Of a stretch of DNA of 39,672 nucleotides, positions 34,617 to 39,672 are shown one piece after another. The stretch lies in the NCBI GenBank assembly GCA_902478885.1, contig CABSMS010000005.1, positions 1-39,672 on the forward strand, given 5' to 3'. Under the pieces are notes generated by a model. It ran no database searches. It was not told the DNA's origin and saw only the letters and a program-made list of their open reading frames with translations. Within the stretch, counting starts at the first letter, position 1; every line of letters begins with the position of its first letter. This DNA is from an uncultured Collinsella sp. GTDB lineage: Bacteria > Actinomycetota > Coriobacteriia > Coriobacteriales > Coriobacteriaceae. The position numbers and the translations under genes are program-made.

Positions 34617-37211
34617 CTAGTAGCGCGTCGAGCGCTGGGCGTTGCCCGGGTTGTAGCCCGCCCAGGCGGCGATGACGTCCGACTCAACGACGCTCGTTGC
34701 AATGTTGATAAAGCTGCCGGTACGGGGCGGGTCGGTGTGGAAGTCTTCGAGCAGGTTGGGCTGGAACCTAAAGTCCTCAAAGTTGACGGTGTTGGGGTTG
34801 TAGAGCTGACAGGTGCCATCCTCGGCGGAGATTGGGCCAACCATGTATGCGGCCTTGTGCTCTACGACCTCGGTATCGTCGACGTCGATCATCTCTCCGC
34901 GATCGTGCGCGGCAGCGGCGTGCTCCATGAGCTCGAGGAATCGGTCGGCTTCGGCGCTGCAGAGCACGCAGCGCGAGAAAAGCACCGTGAGGGCATAACC
35001 CGTCTTACGATCCAGCTTCTCTCGCAGCTCGCTAAATCGTTGCGACTGCTCCGGGGTCATGCGCGTCTTGGACGGTGCGGTCTGCTTGAGTCCGCACGTC
35101 TTAAGGAACATCGCGTTGGCCTTGCGCAGGGCGCTCATAGCGGCAGAGTCGCTCTTTGCCGCGGAGACGTCGATGCGTCCTCCCTCGGGAATCTGCTTAT
35201 AGCGAGAGAAGCCCTTTTCGCCCTCGACGGGCATCCAGTACGTAATGACATCATTTTCCACTACGCTAAAGCGGCACGTAAAGGGCACGCCGATTGCCGG
35301 TACCTCGCCGTAGAACTTTACGCGTACGGCTTGGTCGGTGTCTGCCATCCACATCATAAAGCGATGGCTATTGTCGCCGTCATGGCTCCGGAGCTTTGCA
35401 ATAAGGTAGCAAACCGAGTCGCAACGGCTTTCGAGTGCGGCGCCTCTTCCGGTGGCAATGGCGCTTATACCTTGGGCCTTGAGCTCGATATCGCGGTGCA
35501 GTGCGTTGAGCTCTTCGGATGTCAACAGGTCTTGGCCGAGAAGCCCCGCGACAAGCGCGCCGACTTCTATGTCGGTAGTAAGGGCGGCGTCGATAACCTT
35601 TCGGTGCGCCTGGTGGCTTGCATAAGCCGGCATAGGTTTGCGGCCTGTGGCAAATCCAAATGGGTCGCGGATCTGGTCGCCGCCGCGATAGAGCGGCTCC
35701 AAAAAGAACATGTTCATGTCATTCTGCTTGCCCTGCTTTTGGCCGTAGGCATCGAGGGAGTTCCAGACATGCTTCTCTGCAATGGAGTTCATCCACAGGC
35801 TGATTTTCGATTTTTCTGCCGAGGAGGTCGAGGTGTTCTTTTTGGAGCTTGCGGCGGGACGAGAAGCCGGTTTCTGATATCCAGCGGGGAGAACTTGCTC
35901 AAGATCGAATTTTTTAAGCAGCCTAACGTAGACTCCGACCGATGCTTCTTCTGCCATTTCCGCCATGACCGACTGCGAAGGGTCGTCGACAAAGGAAATG
36001 CGCGTTTTGCCATCATCGGAGACCGCCTGGCAATAGCCGCATCGAAGTGCAACGTAGCCTTCGTTGTCGCTGCCATGGTCAAAGTACATCTGCTCTTTGC
36101 ATCCGAGTGTGCCGGGGATGAATGCGGTCGGGTTCGCTATGTCGGGGATTGTAATGGCAGCGCCGGTCGCGCGTTTAAGCTCATCGAAATACTCGACGTA
36201 CAGCGGGATGTTGTAGTGCTGGACTAGCGCCTCGAGAACGACGGCGTTGGGCACGGAGTGCGCCACGCGATAGCGCACGGAGTTATAGCCCCATTCGACA
36301 TCGGTTGCATCGTCGGGGATTCCGTGGCCTGCCATGGTGGACAGGACTTCATCGGGTGAGTCAAACGTACCGTCGGGTGTGCCGCAAATCGCCTGGAGCG
36401 AGAACCCGCCAAAGCACTTGTCGAGATCATCGCGGATATACTCGCAGCAGTCATGATTGGGAAAGACGATGCGAAACGTCATCGCGCCCATGGCCTGGGA
36501 CATGTAGACATTGCCCGACGCTTGGGCATCGGACTCTGCCTGGGCATCGGACTCTGCCTGGGGCTCCTCTTGGGCGCCAAACTGGTCCTTGAGAAAGTCG
36601 AAGTACAGGGACACGTTTCCGCGCTGCGCATACGGACGCATGATGGGGTCGGTGGTGTCCTCAAAGTACTTTTGGCTTCCGTCGGGCATGGACATGGTTC
36701 CCATGCCGCAGCGGAACAGGGTGTCGGTGGCACCGTCGAACCCCTCCGGGAAATACACCCAGCAGCTCTTGTCGACCACGTTTGCAAACGAGACGCTGTC
36801 GCCCTGCGCATCGGCGATCACGGCACCGGCAGCGAGCTCATCGGCATCAGTGTACTCGTAGTAGACGGGAACGCCGATCATCTTGGAGATAGTCTTGGCA
36901 ACCTCCAGCGAGGGGATGCCGTTGTATTCGTACTGGAGCGAGTTGTAGCCCCAGACGACGTTGGTGACCTCTTCGCCGTCGGACCCGCAGGTTTCCAGGG
37001 CGGCATTGGTGGCGTCGGTCGGATCCATGTGCTGGAAGTCCTCGTAATCAGGGATCACGGCAGCAAAGCAGAACTCGCCATAGTCTCGCTCCAGGGCGGC
37101 TTTGGCCTGCATGCAGATATCGTGGTTGGGAAACACGATGCGATTGACAATCTGGTTGATCGAGATCCCTCGGTCGGTATCTTGAAGCAGATGCTCAAAA
37201 ATCTCGTCCAT
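34617..37211 (-). CDS. Large unknown protein with a duplicated N-terminal domain
   Basis: 864 residues. The start at ATG 37209-37211 (MDEIFEHLLQD) is chosen because AAGGA lies upstream; the frame extends further, but through the GTTGCGCAAC box region. Two copies of a domain of about 200 residues occur near 17-215 and 245-450: RIVFPNHDICMQ / RIVFPNHDCCEY, VVWGYNSLQYEY / VEWGYNSVRYRV, VPVYYEY / IPLYVEY and LFRCGMG / ALRCGYC. A short tandem QAESDAQAESDAQ links them. The C-terminal 400 residues are different and unrecognised, with SLWMNSIAEKHVWNSLDAYG and FMMWMADTDQAVRVKFYGE. There are no membrane helices. It is divergent from the 37477 gene, with two boxes between them. Confidence 0.85.
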   Translation of the reverse strand: MDEIFEHLLQDTDRGISINQIVNRIVFPNHDICMQAKAALERDYGEFCFAAVIPDYEDFQHMDPTDATNAALETCGSDGEEVTNVVWGYNSLQYEYNGIPSLEVAKTISKMIGVPVYYEYTDADELAAGAVIADAQGDSVSFANVVDKSCWVYFPEGFDGATDTLFRCGMGTMSMPDGSQKYFEDTTDPIMRPYAQRGNVSLYFDFLKDQFGAQEEPQAESDAQAESDAQASGNVYMSQAMGAMTFRIVFPNHDCCEYIRDDLDKCFGGFSLQAICGTPDGTFDSPDEVLSTMAGHGIPDDATDVEWGYNSVRYRVAHSVPNAVVLEALVQHYNIPLYVEYFDELKRATGAAITIPDIANPTAFIPGTLGCKEQMYFDHGSDNEGYVALRCGYCQAVSDDGKTRISFVDDPSQSVMAEMAEEASVGVYVRLLKKFDLEQVLPAGYQKPASRPAASSKKNTSTSSAEKSKISLWMNSIAEKHVWNSLDAYGQKQGKQNDMNMFFLEPLYRGGDQIRDPFGFATGRKPMPAYASHQAHRKVIDAALTTDIEVGALVAGLLGQDLLTSEELNALHRDIELKAQGISAIATGRGAALESRCDSVCYLIAKLRSHDGDNSHRFMMWMADTDQAVRVKFYGEVPAIGVPFTCRFSVVENDVITYWMPVEGEKGFSRYKQIPEGGRIDVSAAKSDSAAMSALRKANAMFLKTCGLKQTAPSKTRMTPEQSQRFSELREKLDRKTGYALTVLFSRCVLCSAEADRFLELMEHAAAAHDRGEMIDVDDTEVVEHKAAYMVGPISAEDGTCQLYNPNTVNFEDFRFQPNLLEDFHTDPPRTGSFINIATSVVESDVIAAWAGYNPGNAQRSTRY

Positions 37212-37307
37212 CGTTCCTTCTTTCGTATGCGGTGGAAGCCCACGATCCCGGGTTTTAGGGCTCGTGGCTTTGCTAACTCGAACGCTACTGCCCCGATGGG
37301 CGAGAAC

Positions 37308-37406
37308 GTTGCGCAACATCCGCGAGTGCGCAAATTGCAATGCGGAACGGTTTTGCTGGGGCGTTTTGAGAGCGGATCCGTCTCGTTCCCGGCAATGTTG
37401 CGCAAC
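37308..37406. promoter_or_regulatory. GTTGCGCAAC boxes 5 and 6 in a divergent promoter region
   Basis: Perfect cores at 37308-37317 (CGTTGCGCAACA) and 37397-37406 (TGTTGCGCAACG), 89 bp apart. They lie between the large duplicated-domain gene (leftward, start 37211) and the small membrane protein gene (rightward, start 37477), one close to each gene. Confidence 0.78.
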
Positions 37407-37476
37407 GCTTGCTTGGCATGGATTTCTACACTTGAGTTGTCCAAAAGGGATTCGGTTCTTGAATGAGGGATGAACG

Positions 37477-38022
37477 ATGAGTAGGAACTCCTATTACGAT
37501 GACGATATGTCTGAAGAGGACTACGAGCGGGTCATGGAGCATATGTACGAGCTTGAGTGCGAGCTCGAGGAGCCTCATGACGCTCGCACCGACCAGTTGA
37601 TTCGCGAGGAGCTCGAGCAGCTTTCGAGTGCCATGTTGTTTGAGCCGGTGGTCAAAAACGGTGAGTACCTTGGTGAGCGCGACCATGTGCCCGGGTATTG
37701 GACGGATCGTCGCGATTTGGAGTCCGAGTCTTCAGGCGCTTCGAGCGATGTCGACGAGGTGGAAAAGGATGAGCCGTTTGATTTGATTGGCTATCAGGGC
37801 TCTTCCTCGGGCGGTTCGGTGCTCGACATGTTTACTCCCATTTTAAGGAGTCGCGTGTTCTGGATCTTCGTCGCGTTTCTGGTGTTTATCGGCCTGCTCG
37901 ACATGTTCTACGACAGCTTTATTGTTCCTTCGGGCTTCGCTATTAGCCGCATCAATTATCAGGGTTTGGTGTTGCTGGCGATTGTCGTAGCCTGCGTTGC
38001 CCTGAGGCGTCGTCGCCGTTAA
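37477..38022 (+). CDS. Small acidic membrane protein
   Basis: 181 residues, GAGGG 12-16 bases before the ATG. The N-terminal 110 residues are strongly acidic, rich in Glu, Asp, Ser and Tyr (DDDMSEEDYERVMEHMYELE). Two membrane helices follow (VFWIFVAFLVFIGLLDMFY and LVLLAIVVACVALRR), ending in a basic RRRRR anchor that should stay in the cytoplasm. I recognise no family. It is divergent from the large duplicated-domain gene and upstream of the acetyltransferase gene in the same direction. Confidence 0.8.
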   Translation: MSRNSYYDDDMSEEDYERVMEHMYELECELEEPHDARTDQLIREELEQLSSAMLFEPVVKNGEYLGERDHVPGYWTDRRDLESESSGASSDVDEVEKDEPFDLIGYQGSSSGGSVLDMFTPILRSRVFWIFVAFLVFIGLLDMFYDSFIVPSGFAISRINYQGLVLLAIVVACVALRRRRR

Positions 38023-38047
38023 CGGCGGTATTGACGCAGCTTCCGAT

Positions 38048-38057
38048 GTTGCGCAAC
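38048..38057. promoter_or_regulatory. GTTGCGCAAC box 7
   Basis: Perfect TGTTGCGCAACA in the 96-bp gap between the acidic membrane protein gene and the GNAT gene. It is the only box in a gap flanked by two rightward genes, which suggests that the GNAT gene has its own regulated promoter. Confidence 0.72.
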
Positions 38058-38118
38058 AGGTTATCTGGACAGCGCCGTATGCTCGGGTTGTCCTGAAAGC
38101 GAGAGAAAGGACAGGACA

Positions 38119-38667
38119 ATGGCTGAAGTTGAAGTAAGGGCTTTGGGTCCCGACGACGTCGACGATATGGTCGATCTGGACGAGCAGTCGGGCTACGAGG
38201 TCTATGACGCGTGGGCGGACTATGTTGAGGACGAGGACGAGGAGAACTGTTACCTCTGGGGCGTCTTTGCCGATGATGGGCTGGTCGGTTTTTGCGTAAC
38301 GGGCGGTGCAGATGACCCCGACCTGCCGGATGCCGTTACGGAGCACCCGCTCAACGAGTACACGTCGACGTTTTTGAGCCATGTGTATGTTGACCCCGAC
38401 TACCGCGGTAACGGCTATGGCGCGCGCCTGGTGCACGACGCCCTGTTGGGATACTGGGAGAGCGAGGGCGAACAGCAGCCTACATTCCTGGATCTGAGCG
38501 AATATCTCTTTGATGATGCTGATGCGGATCCGATTAAGCTCGCGCATCTGCTCATCGACTTCTTTGGCAAGAACGGGTTTGAGCCCATCCCCGATGATGA
38601 GCACGACATCACCTACACCTGCATGGTCTTGGATCCCAAGAGCTTTAAGGACCCGGACGCAGAGTAG
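38119..38667 (+). CDS. GNAT-family N-acetyltransferase
   Basis: 182 residues, with GAGAAAGGA upstream of the ATG. The acetyl-CoA-binding motif A is clear: SHVYVDPDYRGNGYGARLV, with the R-G-N-G-Y-G pyrophosphate loop. The N-terminal part (VRALGPDDVDDMVDLDEQSG) is the usual GNAT start. The protein is unusually acidic. The acceptor substrate cannot be read from sequence; protein, polyamine or small molecule are all possible. The box just upstream places it in the same putative regulon as the kinase operon. A terminator follows. Confidence 0.9.
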   Translation: MAEVEVRALGPDDVDDMVDLDEQSGYEVYDAWADYVEDEDEENCYLWGVFADDGLVGFCVTGGADDPDLPDAVTEHPLNEYTSTFLSHVYVDPDYRGNGYGARLVHDALLGYWESEGEQQPTFLDLSEYLFDDADADPIKLAHLLIDFFGKNGFEPIPDDEHDITYTCMVLDPKSFKDPDAE

Positions 38668-38711
38668 AGGCTGTGATCTGTTGGTTCAGCTTCCCTAGTT
38701 GACGTTTGACG

Positions 38712-38757
38712 GGGCCGGACGTTCCAGTTGTGATGGCTGGACGTCCGGTCCTTTTTG
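38712..38757 (+). terminator. Rho-independent terminator after the GNAT gene
   Basis: The stem GGGCCGGACGTTCCA / TGGCTGGACGTCCGGTCC, with small mismatches, is followed by TTTTTGTT. It lies about 45 bp after the stop codon. Confidence 0.85.
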
Positions 38758-38788
38758 TTGCCTGTCGGGTTTGGTGCTCGGTACGTTT

Positions 38789-38926
38789 GTCTCGATCTGT
38801 AACATCTGGCGGGGGATACGGGGTCTAGTTGTTACAGATCGAGATGTTAGCCAAGGATGCTGACTGAATGTCTCGATCTGTAACGTGTAGACCTGGTTTT
38901 GTCTCGTAACTGTTACAGATTGAGAC
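38789..38926. repeat. Palindrome array 4: two 57-bp units
   Basis: Units at 38789-38845 and 38870-38926 have arms GTCTCGATCTGTAAC / GTTACAGAT(C/T)GAGA and an 81-bp period. It is the same family as arrays 1-3. It lies between the GNAT terminator and the helicase promoter region, thus at the right-hand edge of the signalling block. Confidence 0.9.
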
Positions 38927-38993
38927 AATCGGTCCGGACCCACTTCGTCCGCCTCGTTATCTGTGGTTTACGTGGGGGCATGCGAAGCACGGG

Positions 38994-39198
38994 TATACTA
39001 ACCGGCGGCGAATCTGCTCCATCGCTTAGAGCTGCTGCGTCTGGACGGCGCGTGATAGGGCTGCCAAAGCGATCGCCAGCGTGCTGAGCAACGTCCTCTC
39101 TGTGCGCACCCGTTTTTGTATGTATTAGCGCACTACCAAGCACGCCCGCGCGGCCGCATGCCGCGCCCATTGCGCGTGCAGATAAGGAACAACAACAT
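38994..39198 (+). promoter_or_regulatory. Possible promoter and long leader of the DEAD-box helicase gene
   Basis: TATACT at 38994-38999 is a good -10 box, but no convincing -35 is seen at the right distance. If used, the leader would be about 190 nt, with several GC-rich inverted segments (for example CGCGCGGCCGCATGCCGCGC around 39145). Long structured leaders are known for cold-induced RNA helicases. No coding gene is seen in 38927-39198. Confidence 0.4.
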
Positions 39199-39630
39199 AT
39201 GCGTAATTCTGTATCTGACGTCACCGACGCCGAGATTCTGGACGAGACCCGCGAGGCTATGACCCAGGCTGCCTTCGATGCCGCCGATGAGGCCAATGCT
39301 GCCCAGGCCGTCGAGTCCGCTACCGAGAGCCTGCCCGCCTTTGACGAGCTGGGCCTCTCCGACGAGATGCTCCGTGCTATCGAGAACCTGGGCTACACGG
39401 CGCCGACGCCCGTTCAGGCCAGCTCCATCCCCGTGGTGCTCGAGGGCCGCGACCTGCTTGCCGCCGCTCAGACCGGCACCGGCAAGACGGCCGCCTTCTT
39501 GCTGCCGACCATGAACAACCTGGAGCACATCGCTCCGCCCAAGCCCGTGCGCGAACGCGGCGGCCGCAACCGTCGTCGCGGCGCCAAGAAGCCCGAGGGC
39601 AACGGCCGCGGCCCCGTGATGCTCGTCATC
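39199..39630 (+). CDS. DEAD-box RNA helicase, 3' end missing
   Basis: ATG 39199 has AAGGA 10 bases upstream. An acidic, Ala-rich N-terminal stretch of about 45 residues precedes the conserved core: FDELGLSDEMLRAIENLGYT, the Q motif PTPVQASSIP and Walker A AAQTGTGKTAAFLLP. A basic insert (RERGGRNRRRGAKK) follows before the expected motif Ia. Family role: ATP-dependent RNA unwinding in ribosome assembly or RNA decay. The genomic sequence stops at 39630; codons after that (SLIHI) come from sequencing adapter. The remaining motifs, including DEAD itself, are off the contig, so the call rests on the Q motif and Walker A. Confidence 0.88.
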
Positions 39631-39672
39631 CTGTCTCTTATACACATCTGACGCTGCCGACGAATAGCCTTG
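39631..39672. other. Illumina Nextera adapter sequence at the contig end (artefact)
   Basis: 39631-39649 reads CTGTCTCTTATACACATCT, the Tn5 mosaic end used in Nextera libraries, followed by GACGCTGCCGACGA (39650-39663), the Nextera read-2-side adapter. The next eight bases (ATAGCCTT) and a G are where a sample index and the flow-cell primer would begin. These 42 bases are not from the organism. Confidence 0.98.

Noticed and set aside
34551..36227. Long plus-strand open frame opposite the duplicated-domain gene
   Set aside because: The minus-strand gene has the internal duplication and a proper start; the antisense frame lacks a plausible ribosome binding site and domain.
36525..36562. Short 18-bp tandem duplication in the large duplicated-domain gene
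   Set aside because: It only lengthens a QAESDA linker in frame; noted but too small to be a separate feature.
39133..39645. Minus-strand open frame starting MYKRQ at the contig end
   Set aside because: Its start is translated adapter sequence and the rest is antisense to the helicase.

Overview
The window is high-GC bacterial DNA. Gene style, an oxygen-sensitive NrdG-like radical SAM protein, and intergenic palindromes familiar from gut Coriobacteriia suggest a Collinsella-type actinobacterium; this assignment is inference from recall, not from a database search. The right end (39631-39672) is not genomic: it is Illumina Nextera adapter sequence left on a contig end, and it cuts off a DEAD-box helicase gene.

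Left part (1-9530), mostly housekeeping. It holds the 3' end of a gltD-like gene, an unrecognised 235-residue protein, and an AbiEi-like gene broken by an in-frame TAG between two arrays of a 57-bp palindrome. A metal-dependent amidohydrolase follows, then a leftward copper block: copA, copZ, csoR and a zinc-ribbon membrane protein. A CsoR-type operator lies inside the copA promoter. A third palindrome array (five units) separates this block from the next region.

Central and right part (9531-38667) is the exciting region: about 20 genes that look like one phosphothreonine signalling and conflict or stress system. It contains three Ser/Thr kinases, a PP2C phosphatase, two FHA proteins, a ClpB/ClpC-type AAA+ ATPase whose N-terminal half lacks a visible P-loop, a NrdG-like radical SAM activase, zinc-ribbon and membrane scaffold proteins, two membrane-anchored repeat proteins with EF-hand-like loops, a TIR-DUF4357 protein, a channel-like RCK/RyR-like protein, two large internally duplicated unknown proteins and a GNAT acetyltransferase. 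Ten of the genes (15722-29536) form one tight operon with overlapping or nearly touching genes. The largest kinase starts with eleven ETVTV-type repeats that resemble the phospho-acceptor/FHA-docking motif of GarA/OdhI.

A perfect palindrome, GTTGCGCAAC (usually TGTTGCGCAACA), occurs seven times, always in an intergenic region of this block, and lies upstream of every transcription unit in it except the leftmost kinase. It therefore looks like the operator of one regulon and ties the TIR/RyR operon, the kinase/phosphatase operon and the duplicated-domain proteins together. No type VI secretion structural genes are present, so the kinase/phosphatase/FHA set is not the usual T6SS phosphorylation pathway. 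The output of the system is unknown.

Two disruptions affect interpretation: the in-frame stop in the AbiEi-like gene, and a one-base slip in an A6 run of the TIR gene. Without the slip the TIR protein would end just before the terminator; as written it runs through the terminator into its convergent neighbour.
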